Below are positions 27,643-36,759 of a stretch of 64,000 nt of DNA, in pieces; positions within the stretch are counted from its first letter, which is position 1, and each line of letters starts with the position of its first letter. The position numbers and the translations under genes are program-made. Below the pieces are notes generated by a model. The model was not told where the DNA came from. It saw only the letters and a list, made by a program, of their open reading frames with translations, and searched no databases. Where the stretch lies: NCBI RefSeq assembly GCF_008933165.1, contig NZ_WBVQ01000002.1, positions 457,569 through 521,568 on the forward strand, given 5' to 3'. Source of the stretch: Phaeocystidibacter marisrubri (GTDB lineage Bacteria; Bacteroidota; Bacteroidia; Flavobacteriales; Schleiferiaceae).

Positions 27643-28845
27643 ATGCTGATTAATTTTTCAGATACAGCTACAGCCTTTCGGAACAAATCGGACTTCGATT
27701 TAAGAAAGAGTTACATACTGTTCAGCACTCTCGGTTCGCCTGCCATCGTGAAGATGGGTAAGGGATTAACAGAGTTCGCTTTTAAGAGTGGATTACCCGT
27801 AAAGGGTCTAATCAAAAAAACGGTTTTCAACCAATTTTGTGGGGGAGAATCGATTGAAGATTGTGGAGAATCTATCGACAAGCTCATTGAAGCTGGTGTG
27901 GGTAGTATTCTCGACTACAGTGTAGAAGGAAAAGAGATTGAAGATGAATTCGATCGCACCAAAGACACAGTAGTACACAGTATTGAATACGCGTCTGAAA
28001 AAGTTGGCGTTCCCATTGCCGTTTTCAAACCTACAGGCATGGGCCGATTTGCGCTTTATGAAAAGAAAAGTGCAGGTGATGACCTCACGCCTCAAGAAGA
28101 AGCGGAATGGCAACGCGTGGTAGGTCGATACACCGAAATTTGCGATGCTGCCGATAAGTTCAACATTCCCGTAATGGTGGATGCGGAAGAATCGTGGATT
28201 CAAGATGCGGTTGATGAATTGGTGACGCAACTCCAAATGCAGCACAACCGCGAGCGAGTAGTCGTGCTCAACACCATACAATTCTACCGCCACGATCGCC
28301 TAGAATTCCTCAAGCGATCCTTAGAACACGCCGAACAAAACGGCTACTTCTACGGTGTGAAAATAGTTCGCGGTGCATACATGGAAAAAGAGCGTGACCG
28401 CGCAGAAGAAATGGGATATGAAAGTCCTATTCAACCTGACAAAGCGAGCTCAGATCGCGACTACGATGCAGGCATTCGCCTTCTTATGGAAAACATCCAT
28501 CGCATCAACTTTGTATGCGGCACACACAACGAAGCTTCTAGTCAGTTGCTAGTGAGTTTAATGGCAGAAAACGACATCGACCCGGGAGATCGACGCATTT
28601 GGTTTGCTCAGCTCTATGGCATGAGTGATCACATTTCATTCAACTTAGCTGCGGCGGGATACAATGTGGTAAAATACCTCCCGTTTGGTCCTGTAAAAGA
28701 CGTCATGCCATACCTCATCCGAAGAGCGGAAGAAAATACTTCTGTTCGAGGGCAGACAGGTAGAGAATTGGGCTTGATTAAAGCAGAATTGAGAAGAAGA
28801 AAGCAGGAAAAACATCAACCTGCTACCGATCACTCTCAGGTATAA
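27643..28845 (+). CDS. putA: Proline dehydrogenase (FAD)
   Basis: The 400-residue stand-alone PRODH domain oxidises proline to pyrroline-5-carboxylate, passing electrons to the quinone pool. Blocks such as VFKPTGMGRFALYEK, VMVDAEESWIQ, GVKIVRGAYMEKER, FVCGTHNE, QLYGMSDHIS and YLPFGPVKDVMPYLIRRAEEN are those of the bacterial TIM-barrel PRODH, with the FAD-binding Arg/Lys in the RGAYM region and the proline-binding RR near the end. There is no fused P5C dehydrogenase, as usual in Bacteroidota, and none in the window. The gene has its own -7 box. Confidence 0.95.
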   Translation: MLINFSDTATAFRNKSDFDLRKSYILFSTLGSPAIVKMGKGLTEFAFKSGLPVKGLIKKTVFNQFCGGESIEDCGESIDKLIEAGVGSILDYSVEGKEIEDEFDRTKDTVVHSIEYASEKVGVPIAVFKPTGMGRFALYEKKSAGDDLTPQEEAEWQRVVGRYTEICDAADKFNIPVMVDAEESWIQDAVDELVTQLQMQHNRERVVVLNTIQFYRHDRLEFLKRSLEHAEQNGYFYGVKIVRGAYMEKERDRAEEMGYESPIQPDKASSDRDYDAGIRLLMENIHRINFVCGTHNEASSQLLVSLMAENDIDPGDRRIWFAQLYGMSDHISFNLAAAGYNVVKYLPFGPVKDVMPYLIRRAEENTSVRGQTGRELGLIKAELRRRKQEKHQPATDHSQV

Positions 28846-28864
28846 GACTAGCTTTTCCTAGTTT

Positions 28865-29266
28865 TCATTCAGGACAGTCGCAGCTTACACCTTCCGGAAG
28901 CGTCCAACGCATTACCGTTGCCGTGCTATCACAATTCTTAATATAGAAAGAATGCACACCATTATTGCCTTGATAATCTAGCTTGTAGGTGTTGCACATA
29001 TTATCAGTTCCGCGTTTGTTAAACTCAAAATCAACATCGGAATTGTTCAATACACCTGTGTAGAAAGTGGTATCTGCCGACATACAACTGTTCAGACATT
29101 CCACGGCTGGACTGAATAGCAATTCCTTCTTTTGAAGGTCTGACAGCACGCGATCATTGGGAAAATAAGAGCATTTGAACTCTCGATCGCCAAACATGAA
29201 TATCACCAAAAGGGTTCCCAAGCCAACACCGACAAGGAACCACCCCATACGTCGTAAAAATGCCAT
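28865..29266 (-). CDS. DUF4258-type single-pass membrane protein
   Basis: The 133-residue product begins MAFLRRMGWFLVGVGLGTLL, one membrane helix next to the N-terminus, followed by CSYFPNDRVLSDLQKK and a soluble part with six more cysteines (e.g. SCDCPE at the end). The helix followed by CxYFPNxRVLxDL is what I recall for the Bacteroidota DUF4258 proteins, which often sit beside alanine dehydrogenase as here. Function unknown. The -7 box lies only 4 nt before the ATG, so the mRNA may be leaderless. It is convergent with proline dehydrogenase (19 bp between stops). Confidence 0.75.
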   Translation of the reverse strand: MAFLRRMGWFLVGVGLGTLLVIFMFGDREFKCSYFPNDRVLSDLQKKELLFSPAVECLNSCMSADTTFYTGVLNNSDVDFEFNKRGTDNMCNTYKLDYQGNNGVHSFYIKNCDSTATVMRWTLPEGVSCDCPE

Positions 29267-29270
29267 GGCG

Positions 29271-29278
29271 CAAAGATA
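29271..29278 (-). promoter_or_regulatory. -7 box 4 nt before the DUF4258-type start codon
   Basis: Minus strand TAtcTTTG followed by CGCC and then ATG at 29266. It implies a leaderless or nearly leaderless transcript. Confidence 0.5.
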
Positions 29279-29314
29279 ACCGCTAGACGGTAACGGCGAT
29301 TCTAGATTATGAAA

Positions 29315-30520
29315 TTATCCAAAGAGCAAGTTACCATCGCTGTATGGAAGGTCGAACCACTCCCCAATCGCCTTGTTCACCAGCACTCCATTGTAGATAT
29401 ACATCCCCGCTCTAATCTCCTTTCGGAATCGGAGAGAATCTTCTACGCCACCTTCTTCTCCGAAGGAGAGGAGAAGTTGGGCGAAAATATTACTCAATGA
29501 AAAAGAGGCAGTCCGAGAAACGCGTGAGGCAATGTTGGGAACACCGTAATGAATCACGCCGTGCTTCACCACCACAGGATCGTCATGCGACGTTAATTCC
29601 GATGTTTCAAAACAACCCCCTTGATCTATGCTTACATCTACAATCACCGAACCCGGCTTCATATTCCGCACCATTTCCTCTGTAACAATACACGGGGTCC
29701 TTCCTCCTTCCGAACGGATGGCACCAATGGCAACATCACATCTACGAAGGGCCTTTTCAAGGATTTTTGGCTGCGTTACACATGTATAAATAGGGATCGG
29801 CATTTCCGCTTGTAAGCGTTTTAGCCTGGAAAGTGACTTGTCAAACACCTTTACGCTAGCGCCCATTCCAGTGGCTGTTCTAGCGGCGTAGGTTCCAACG
29901 GTACCGGCACCAATTATCACAACATCGGTTGGGGGAACTCCGGTAACACCACCCATAATGTATCCCTTTCCGTTGTTTACGTTGCTGAGATACTCGGCGG
30001 CAATGAGGATGCTGGCATTACCCGCAATTTCGCTCATATGACGAACGATGGGAATCTGTCCTTCTTCGTCTCTGATATTCTCGTAGGAAATCGCAGTTAC
30101 GCGTTTCGCCATCAATTTTTTAAAATACTCCCTTGTGCAGGTTTTAAGCTGGAGAGCAGAAATCAGAGTTTGCTTCTGTTTCATTAAATCCAACTCTTCC
30201 ATGCTAGGCGGCTCTACTTTGAGCACGACATCACATTCAAAAACCTCCTTAGGTGTATAAGCAATGGTTGCCCCTGCTTCAGAAAAATCTCGGTCGGTGT
30301 AACGAGCACCTTCACCGGCTTTCGTTTCCACCAACACTTCGTGTCCGTTCGATACGAGAAGATGGACACCTTCAGGTGTAAGTGCAACGCGATTCTCTTG
30401 CATACACGTTTCACGAGGCACACCAATTTGAAGTTTCCCTTTCTTTCTACTCACAGCCAATCGCTCTTCTTGCGGAACGAGTTGGGTACTTGAAAACGAG
30501 AAGTAATTCGGTTCGGTCAT
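29315..30520 (-). CDS. ald: Alanine dehydrogenase-like NAD enzyme (catalytic His replaced)
   Basis: The 401-residue protein has the AlaDH/PNT fold: GVPRETCMQENRVALTP (substrate Arg at 44), LKVEPPS with the substrate Lys at ~101, the NAD-binding loop VVIIGAGTVGTYAARTATGMG, VDVSIDQGG and HYGVPNIASRVSRTAS. In characterised alanine dehydrogenases the catalytic His sits in LHLA; here the segment is ISALQLKT, with Gln at residue 124. It is also longer at the N-terminus than the classic ~370-residue enzymes. So the fold is certain, but reductive amination of pyruvate is not proven; another oxidoreductase role is possible. It is last in the tsaE-27-aa-ald run, 15 bp after the small ORF. Confidence 0.8.
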   Translation of the reverse strand: MTEPNYFSFSSTQLVPQEERLAVSRKKGKLQIGVPRETCMQENRVALTPEGVHLLVSNGHEVLVETKAGEGARYTDRDFSEAGATIAYTPKEVFECDVVLKVEPPSMEELDLMKQKQTLISALQLKTCTREYFKKLMAKRVTAISYENIRDEEGQIPIVRHMSEIAGNASILIAAEYLSNVNNGKGYIMGGVTGVPPTDVVIIGAGTVGTYAARTATGMGASVKVFDKSLSRLKRLQAEMPIPIYTCVTQPKILEKALRRCDVAIGAIRSEGGRTPCIVTEEMVRNMKPGSVIVDVSIDQGGCFETSELTSHDDPVVVKHGVIHYGVPNIASRVSRTASFSLSNIFAQLLLSFGEEGGVEDSLRFRKEIRAGMYIYNGVLVNKAIGEWFDLPYSDGNLLFG

Positions 30521-30535
30521 GGATAGTTCAGAATC

Positions 30536-30619
30536 TTACTGCACCCAGCGCTTGGCCATTTTGGCTTGCACCAATTTTGATAACATCCGAGTGATTAAAA
30601 GGTACTTCAAATACTTCAT
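30536..30619 (-). CDS. 27-residue basic ORF coupled to tsaE
   Basis: ATG at 30617-30619 overlaps the TGA of tsaE by 4 bases (ATGA), and TAA at 30536-30538 lies 15 bp before the ald start. The peptide (MKYLKYLLITRM...AKRWVQ) is basic and amphipathic, with no recognisable domain. The exact overlap with tsaE and the absence of any other content between the two genes argue that it is translated. It could also be only the spacer of an operon. Comparison with related genomes would decide. Confidence 0.4.
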   Translation of the reverse strand: MKYLKYLLITRMLSKLVQAKMAKRWVQ

Positions 30620-31050
30620 TGCGACAATTGAGGGACGTCGATTTCGATGTGGCGAACACCGTTAACCGAGGTAATGGTTAGTAGAGTTATTGTGCTAGGT
30701 AGCAAGGTAGGGATTTTTTCTGGCCACTCTACGAGGCATCGAGCCTTGCTGTAGAAGTAGTCCTCGTAGCCCATATCCAATGCCTCCTCTTCATCTTCTA
30801 ACCGATAAAAGTCGAAATGAAAGATGGTTTCGCCGCTCTTCGTTCGGTATTCGTTTACCAAAGAGAACGTAGGACTTTGCACTATATCCTCCACTCCCCA
30901 AGCCTTGCACAATTGCGCGATGGTTGTGGTTTTCCCAGCCGCCATCTCGCCTTTAAAAACGATGACTCCGCTGCTGGGCAACACCTGGGCAATTTCAGGC
31001 GCCTTCTCCACGAGCTCCTCAAGAGAATGTAGGGTAAAACTATAATGCAT
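30616..31050 (-). CDS. tsaE: tRNA N6-threonylcarbamoyladenosine synthesis ATPase TsaE
   Basis: The 144-residue P-loop protein is the ATPase partner of TsaB/TsaD in making t6A37 of ANN-decoding tRNAs. Visible are the Walker A GEMAAGKTT, VQSPTFSLVNEY, FHFDFYRL and the end block CLVEWPEKI, all in the family order. The length is normal. The -7 box lies 5 nt before its ATG. It heads the tsaE-27-aa-ald run. Confidence 0.95.
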   Translation of the reverse strand: MHYSFTLHSLEELVEKAPEIAQVLPSSGVIVFKGEMAAGKTTTIAQLCKAWGVEDIVQSPTFSLVNEYRTKSGETIFHFDFYRLEDEEEALDMGYEDYFYSKARCLVEWPEKIPTLLPSTITLLTITSVNGVRHIEIDVPQLSQ

Positions 31051-31055
31051 GGGCG

Positions 31056-31063
31056 CAAAGATA
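31056..31063 (-). promoter_or_regulatory. -7 box 5 nt before the tsaE start codon
   Basis: Minus strand TAtcTTTG then CGCCC and ATG at 31050, almost the same arrangement as at 29271-29278. Confidence 0.5.
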
Positions 31064-31089
31064 GTCTTCGCAAGTGGTGTTATTGCAAT

Positions 31090-32223
31090 TCAAGGTTCGT
31101 CGACTTTCGCTGTGAGTTCTAGTTCAAAAAAGAGCGATCCACCCTCATTTCTATGTGTGTAGTTGAGTCTATACTGATCTGATTCTGCGGTGTAATCCTG
31201 TAAACTCCAACGGTTCTTAGGCAAGACCTCGGTCACTTCGAAACCCAACTTCTTTTGTTCGTAGTTGATGTGCGATGGAGAAATTCGTTGAGTGATCACA
31301 CGCACTCGCCCTCGATATATCTCCACTACTCCACTTTGCAGTTTATTGGTATAACTGTGGCCAGCGCTCTTATACTCCCATCCAAAATGAATCTGGTTGA
31401 GCTTCTCTAACCGCTCTTCCTCCGTCATCTGCATTAGAGACATTAAATCGGCAATAGTAAAATCGCGCTGCGCACTTCCCGTTGCCGCTTGAATCTGACT
31501 ATCTCGAAGAAGTGGAAGGAAATTGTGCGGGTAAGTAGGATCGTAAATCACGTAAATCTCTCTTCCCTTAGGGTACATGTAGAGTCGTTCTCGTATTTCA
31601 GGAAAAGATTCTTCTCTTCGATTGCCCGACTGATCTCTCCATAGCAAGCTCACCGAAGAATCATCTCGCTTGCCGAAATTATCGAAGGAAACAGAAATGA
31701 CCCTTGCCTTGGTCAGAACTCCAGATTCGCGCAACACAGAATGGTTGTGATCTTCATAAGTAGAGTCTAGAATAAAACCGAGAATAATTGCAGAAATGGA
31801 AATTACGAAGATGCCCAAAATGGACGACGCACTCCAATCAGGGTAAGCATAACTTGCATTGCCATCCTTCGGCTTTCGCCAAACAAAATGGAAGAGCCAA
31901 CTTAGATAAGCAGAGGCGGAAATCAATATCCCTCCCATTACAGACCTAAACGTGGACGATGTTATCGTGCCCGTTGATGCATCTCCAAAGAAGTAATAGA
32001 CCGCCCCTAGAAAAGTCAGCACGGATCCGATGAAAATCCCCTTGGCCACTCTTGTCCGGTTCAGACTCACCGACTTTCTATCCACTGAATTCAAAGCCGC
32101 CTGAATATAAGCCTCTACCGTTGCTTCAGAATATCCCTTGGATTCCAAGTAAGCCTCCAAACGGTAAATGCGTTCTCCCCGTTTGAGTCTTTTCGCGAGT
32201 TCCTTTACTAGCTCTTCTCTCAT
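31090..32223 (-). CDS. Membrane protein of unknown function with DUF3592-like strands
   Basis: The 377-residue product has a charged helical N-terminus (residues 1-55, with GYSEATVEAYIQAAL), then three membrane segments (~60-165: GIFIGSVLTFLGAVYYFFG, VMGGILISASAYLSWLF, ILGIFVISISAIILGFI). The C-terminal part is a soluble domain; VLTKARVISVSF and IYVIYDPTYPHNF recall DUF3592-like domains of membrane proteins. I do not recognise a specific family. It starts 11 bp after the stop of the 32235-33581 gene, so the two are probably one operon. Confidence 0.65.
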   Translation of the reverse strand: MREELVKELAKRLKRGERIYRLEAYLESKGYSEATVEAYIQAALNSVDRKSVSLNRTRVAKGIFIGSVLTFLGAVYYFFGDASTGTITSSTFRSVMGGILISASAYLSWLFHFVWRKPKDGNASYAYPDWSASSILGIFVISISAIILGFILDSTYEDHNHSVLRESGVLTKARVISVSFDNFGKRDDSSVSLLWRDQSGNRREESFPEIRERLYMYPKGREIYVIYDPTYPHNFLPLLRDSQIQAATGSAQRDFTIADLMSLMQMTEEERLEKLNQIHFGWEYKSAGHSYTNKLQSGVVEIYRGRVRVITQRISPSHINYEQKKLGFEVTEVLPKNRWSLQDYTAESDQYRLNYTHRNEGGSLFFELELTAKVDEP

Positions 32224-32234
32224 CGAAGTAATGT

Positions 32235-33581
32235 CTAGGCCATGAGCCGAAATAGTCCGAACAGCAACCGGATTATGATGAGAACGCCCACCACTCCAAT
32301 GGCAACGGTTTTCCCCTCTACTCTGCCTTTTATTTGATTCTCTTTAGTGTTCGGGTCGAAACTTCCATCTAACACATCATCCATTCGAATCCCCCTAACT
32401 AGCAATTCGTGAATGTTTGGAATTACAGTTCTGGTAACGGCTGCACTATTTGGCGCACCTCCATCTGGCCTACCATGAACGTTGAAGTAAATTCCTTTCT
32501 TCAATTCCGCAATTGAGCGCTCCTTCAATAAAGGATTGGTTTGCATTGAGTAGCCATACACGTAATGATCTACAATCTTGTTGTACAATTTTCGAAAGGC
32601 TACTTTCAAATCTTCCCCCGTTCGTGTAGACATCACCGTAGCGAGGTTGATGATCTCCTTATTGCTCTCTATTTCTGCAATCGTTTGATCAACCATGGAT
32701 TTATCTGGAAAGGATTTGAGTACGTCTAGATGAACACCTAGGTAGCGAACCACTTTGCCCATTTCGCTGCTGTTCTCATCGGTGAGGCCGCCTTTGGTAT
32801 CTCCTCTCGAAGTAAGGCGTTCCACAAAAATGAACATATGACGCATTTGAAGCGGTGTGGCTTCTTGTCGAGTTGAGAGCTTCACGCCCTTGTAGAACCC
32901 GAGAGCTGGCGGTGTAACCACTTTGTAAAATTGCTGAATCTCCTCACAGAATGCGATCAAACTCGCCCTTGAAAAATGCCCGCTGGATTCCAGAATTTGT
33001 GTACACCGTTCATCTATTTCTGTTTCAGTTGCCAAAGAGCCCGACTGACGTACTAACTCTTCTCGAATGACTTGAGTTACGGTTTTCTTTGTGATAGGCA
33101 TCAAGCGATAAATGAAGGCGGGATAAGATTCATCCCATCCGCCCGACCAATCGTCAATTAATTCACGAATGCCCGAAAAATATACATCTGCATCGGTGAG
33201 TCCGAGTTTATTAGGACCGTTCACATGATAGATATCGGCATCTTGGTATTCATCCGTAGACACCTTCTTTCCGTTCTCGTACCACTCAACAATGTAAGCC
33301 CCTGCTGTTTCACCAATCATGTAAAACACTGCTTCACTAGCAGGAGCAAAAATTTCTGAAAAATCATTGATATCCTCTCCAAGAAAGTCATAATCGAAGT
33401 AAAGGGTGGTGCAACCGTTTCTCTGAATGATGGCGAATTGATCCTCTTCAACATCCAAAAAAGGTTCATCACCAAGAACCGTTTCTTCTACGAGTTCTAA
33501 TTCCCTACCCAGTACATTGGCGAGCTCGAGAGGAGAAGTAATTCCGTCTTTGAGCACTGCGCCAGCAAAGTTCATTCCCAT
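32235..33581 (-). CDS. Tail-anchored protein of unknown function
   Basis: Start codons at 33581 (MGMNF) or 33575; the frame extends upstream to 33662 but that part reads like non-coding. The ~448-residue product is mostly soluble, acidic in its N-terminal half (FLDVEEDQFAIIQ, YFDYDFLGEDINDF), helical in the middle, and ends with one hydrophobic helix (VAIGVVGVLIIIRLLFGLF) that would anchor it by the C-terminus with the bulk in the cytoplasm. No known motif is seen. It is followed by the 377-residue membrane protein after 11 bp and separated from porX by a strong terminator. Confidence 0.65.
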   Translation of the reverse strand: MGMNFAGAVLKDGITSPLELANVLGRELELVEETVLGDEPFLDVEEDQFAIIQRNGCTTLYFDYDFLGEDINDFSEIFAPASEAVFYMIGETAGAYIVEWYENGKKVSTDEYQDADIYHVNGPNKLGLTDADVYFSGIRELIDDWSGGWDESYPAFIYRLMPITKKTVTQVIREELVRQSGSLATETEIDERCTQILESSGHFSRASLIAFCEEIQQFYKVVTPPALGFYKGVKLSTRQEATPLQMRHMFIFVERLTSRGDTKGGLTDENSSEMGKVVRYLGVHLDVLKSFPDKSMVDQTIAEIESNKEIINLATVMSTRTGEDLKVAFRKLYNKIVDHYVYGYSMQTNPLLKERSIAELKKGIYFNVHGRPDGGAPNSAAVTRTVIPNIHELLVRGIRMDDVLDGSFDPNTKENQIKGRVEGKTVAIGVVGVLIIIRLLFGLFRLMA

Positions 33582-33648
33582 GAGAGAGGCGTTTTTTATT
33601 TTGCATTGGAAGATAGAAACCTTTGAGCAGTTCTTCCCAATCTGACAT

Positions 33649-33679
33649 AAAAAAAGGCGCAACTGAAACCGTTGCGCCT
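33649..33679 (-). terminator. Terminator of porX
   Basis: Stem AGGCGCAAC/GTTGCGCCT (33655-33663 with 33671-33679), 7-nt loop, followed on the minus strand by a T-run (33649-33655). It lies 27 bp beyond the porX stop. Confidence 0.9.
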
Positions 33680-33706
33680 AGATCTATTTGGAGAATTTTG
33701 AGGATA

Positions 33707-35263
33707 TCACCCTTTACCCTTCAACCAGACTTTAGGAATAATCATTTCCTCAAGTGAGAGTCCGCCGTGCTGATAGGTATTGCGGAAATACTTCACATAG
33801 TGATTGTAGTTGTTGGGATAGGCAAAGAACTTGTCGTTCTTCGCAAAAACGTACTCATCACTGAGGTTGCGCTTTGGCAAACCATGCGATTCTGGATTTG
33901 TCACGCGATAAACATCGCGTTTGTCATAGGTCATATTTCTCCCCGCTTTATAGCGAAGGTTGGTAGACAAATCTCTTTCTCCCACCAACTTAGAAGGCTC
34001 ATTCACATTGATGGTTCCATGATCAGTAGTAATCATGACCATATCATCGGTTTCTGCCACCTGGCGAAGTAGGTCGAATAAAGGCGAATTCTTAAACCAG
34101 CTCTCGGTCAAGCTTCTGTAGCCGCGGTCATCGTCTGCCAACTCCTTAATCACTTCCATCTCAGTTTTAGAGTGGGAGAGAATATCTACGAAATTATATA
34201 CGACCACATTCAGGTTGAAGTCGCGGGTATTTCCAAAAGAATCTGCCAATCGCTTGCCACTTTGATGGTTCGCTACTTTGGTATAGTTCATCTTCACATC
34301 CTTTAAGCCCAACATATCTAGTTGTGCCTTGAGGAAGAAGTCTTCATTGAGGTTCTTGCCTTCGTCATCTGTATCGCCAACCCATTTATCTGGGAATTTC
34401 TTAGCAATTGCCGATGGCATCATTCCTGCGAACAGAGCATTTCGGGCAAATTGAGTTGCCGTTGGTAAAATGCTGAAATAGGCATCCTCACTTACCACAC
34501 GGTAGTACTCTTCTAGCATGGGTTGAATAATCTTCCACTGGTCAAAGCGGAGATTATCAATCACCACCATCATAACGCGCTTCCCTTCGCGGAGCACTGG
34601 AGCCACTTCACTTTTCACCAATCGGTGCGACAAGAGCGGGGCTCCTTCTGCGTCGCGAATCCAATCTTCGTATTCATCTTCTACAAAGCGAGAAAACAAA
34701 TTATTCGCCTCTTGTTTTTGGGAGATCAAGATCTGCTGAAGCCCCTCATCTTCCAATTTCTCTAGGGCCAATTCCCAATACACCAGCTTGCGGTACAACT
34801 TCGTCCAGTCTTCCCAAGTGCGAACCTCCGCCAATTCCAAGCTGATGTTTCTAAACTCCTGTTGATAAGACGAAGTGGTTTTCTCATTCACCAATTGTCG
34901 CGTTTGAAGATTCTTCTTCAGTGACAAGAGGATTTGGTTGGGATTCACCGGTTTGATCAGGTAATCCGAAATCTGCTGACCGATTGCATCTTCCATGATG
35001 TGCTCTTCCTCGCTCTTCGTAATCATCACAACCGGAAGAGATTCATGCTTCGACTTTAAGCGTTGAAGTGTTTCCAACCCTGAAAGGCCGGGCATATTTT
35101 CATCCAAAAAAACGATGTCGTAGGAGTGCTCATCGACTAAATCGAGTGCCTCATCTCCGTTGTTCGCCGAATCCACAACATAGCCTTTCTGTTCTAAGAA
35201 AAGCATGTGTGGTTTTAGCATATCTATCTCGTCGTCTACCCAAAGTATCCGAGTGTTCTCCAT
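33707..35263 (-). CDS. porX: PorX: response regulator with PglZ phosphodiesterase domain, T9SS regulator
   Basis: The 518-residue product has an N-terminal receiver (residues 1-120: WVDDEID, phospho-acceptor D54 in IVFLDENMPG, ITKS, LIKPVNP) joined by a helical segment to a PglZ/alkaline-phosphatase-like domain (VVIDNLRFDQWK, ITTDHGTINVNEPS metal sites). This pairing is specific for PorX. In Porphyromonas gingivalis PorX works with PorY to control T9SS genes, and its PglZ domain hydrolyses oligonucleotides. The window carries four T9SS cargo proteins that this pathway could serve. It is monocistronic, with its own terminator. Confidence 0.95.
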   Translation of the reverse strand: MENTRILWVDDEIDMLKPHMLFLEQKGYVVDSANNGDEALDLVDEHSYDIVFLDENMPGLSGLETLQRLKSKHESLPVVMITKSEEEHIMEDAIGQQISDYLIKPVNPNQILLSLKKNLQTRQLVNEKTTSSYQQEFRNISLELAEVRTWEDWTKLYRKLVYWELALEKLEDEGLQQILISQKQEANNLFSRFVEDEYEDWIRDAEGAPLLSHRLVKSEVAPVLREGKRVMMVVIDNLRFDQWKIIQPMLEEYYRVVSEDAYFSILPTATQFARNALFAGMMPSAIAKKFPDKWVGDTDDEGKNLNEDFFLKAQLDMLGLKDVKMNYTKVANHQSGKRLADSFGNTRDFNLNVVVYNFVDILSHSKTEMEVIKELADDDRGYRSLTESWFKNSPLFDLLRQVAETDDMVMITTDHGTINVNEPSKLVGERDLSTNLRYKAGRNMTYDKRDVYRVTNPESHGLPKRNLSDEYVFAKNDKFFAYPNNYNHYVKYFRNTYQHGGLSLEEMIIPKVWLKGKG

Positions 35264-35384
35264 AAATTCGATCTTAATCCATGCAAGTTAGCACCTCCAA
35301 CGGATTCAATGTGCTGAATATTTGATGAAGTTCTGCTGAAAATCCGAACTTAAGTGAAAACTTTGCAAGACTAAGTTCAAGCTT

Positions 35385-36650
35385 ATGGCCTTTGAGGCGA
35401 ATTTCACCAACAAGTACAAGATACTTAACGATCCCATTTACGGGTTCATTTCCATTCCAAGCGAGCTCATTTTCGATTTGATTGAGCACCCGTATTTCCA
35501 ACGTTTACGGAGGATTACACAACTTGGACTCACCTATTTGGTGTATCCCGGTGCCTATCACACCCGATTCCACCATGCGATTGGAGCCATGCATTTGATG
35601 CAAAGGGCGGTTTCCATCCTGAGGAGCAAAGGGCACGACATCACGCCAGAAGAGGAAGAAGCGGTATACGTTGCCATCTTGTTGCACGACATTGGTCATG
35701 GGCCATTTTCGCACGCCTTGGAATTCACCTTGGTTCGAAACGTCAATCACGAACAGCTCTCTACGCTTTTCATGGAGCGCTTAAACGCGCAGTTTGACGG
35801 AAAGCTCACCACGGCAATTCAGATTTTCAAGAATGAATATCCCAAGCGATTCTTGAATGAATTGATCAGTAGTCAGCTTGACATGGATCGCCTCGACTAC
35901 CTACGCAGGGATAGTTTTTACACAGGAGTTACAGAAGGAGCCATCAATTCAGAGCGTCTTCTCACCATGCTCAACATTGCCAACGATCGTTTGGTGGTAG
36001 ATGCAAAGGGAATCTATTCGGTAGAGAAATTCATCGTGGCTCGCAGCTTGATGTACTGGCAGGTCTATCTCCACAAAACCGTTCTCAGTGCAGAATTCAT
36101 GCTTGTGAATGTGCTTCAACGTGCCAAAGAGCTAGCAGCCGAGGGCATCGAAATACACGGCACCACCGCTCTGAGAACTTTCATGTACGAAGATCCCACA
36201 TATGACGAGTTCATGAACAGCACTACACTGCTTGACACCTTTGCGCATTTGGACGACTTCGACATCATGGCCTCCATTAAGGAATGGTGCAACCACAGCG
36301 ACAGAGTATTGAGTGATTTGAGTAGGCGAATTGTAGAGCGGCGACTCTTTAAAATTGAAATTCGCAGAGACCCGTTCAACGAAGACTATGTGAACGAAAT
36401 CAGGACACAAACTCAAGCCTTATTCGGTTTCACAAGTGATGAAGCGTCGTACTACATCATTGAGAAAATGACGGCGAACGACATTTACAAGGCAGGAGAT
36501 AGTCAGATTCGACTCCTCTACAAAGATGGCCGTGTAACCGATGTAGCGGAAGATGCTGACCAGCTCAATTTAAAGGCCTTACAAACTTCTGTAAAACGTC
36601 ATTTCATCTGCTATCCGAAGGAAGTGGGCCCTGTAGATCTACCCAAATAG
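35385..36650 (+). CDS. HD-domain phosphohydrolase (dNTPase/SAMHD1-like)
   Basis: The 421-residue product has the HD metal site: TRFHHAIGAMHL (His), ILLHDIGHGPFSHALE (His-Asp) and DMDRLDYLRRD. This matches the HD superfamily hydrolases related to dGTPase/SAMHD1 (YpgQ/YdhJ-type) found widely in Bacteroidota. The substrate cannot be read from the sequence; nucleotide triphosphates are likely. It is divergent from porX, with a 121-bp gap in which I see no clear TAnnTTTG box. Confidence 0.85.
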   Translation: MAFEANFTNKYKILNDPIYGFISIPSELIFDLIEHPYFQRLRRITQLGLTYLVYPGAYHTRFHHAIGAMHLMQRAVSILRSKGHDITPEEEEAVYVAILLHDIGHGPFSHALEFTLVRNVNHEQLSTLFMERLNAQFDGKLTTAIQIFKNEYPKRFLNELISSQLDMDRLDYLRRDSFYTGVTEGAINSERLLTMLNIANDRLVVDAKGIYSVEKFIVARSLMYWQVYLHKTVLSAEFMLVNVLQRAKELAAEGIEIHGTTALRTFMYEDPTYDEFMNSTTLLDTFAHLDDFDIMASIKEWCNHSDRVLSDLSRRIVERRLFKIEIRRDPFNEDYVNEIRTQTQALFGFTSDEASYYIIEKMTANDIYKAGDSQIRLLYKDGRVTDVAEDADQLNLKALQTSVKRHFICYPKEVGPVDLPK

Positions 36651-36746
36651 AACGGGATTTCACGTTGTAAAAATCGAGGATTCGTAGGGATATTCAGCCA
36701 TTCCATTATACGTAGAGCGAAGTAGGCTAGCAACGCCTATTTTTCA

Positions 36747-36754
36747 TACTTTTG
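36747..36754 (+). promoter_or_regulatory. -7 box 5 nt before the lpxD start codon
   Basis: TActTTTG then GCGGG and the ATG at 36760. It suggests a leaderless mRNA for the lipid A block. Confidence 0.5.
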
Positions 36755-36759
36755 GCGGG

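Noticed and set aside
28847..28862. Hairpin ACTAG/CTAGT between proline dehydrogenase and the DUF4258-type gene
   Set aside because: A 5-bp AT-rich stem is too weak to call a terminator.
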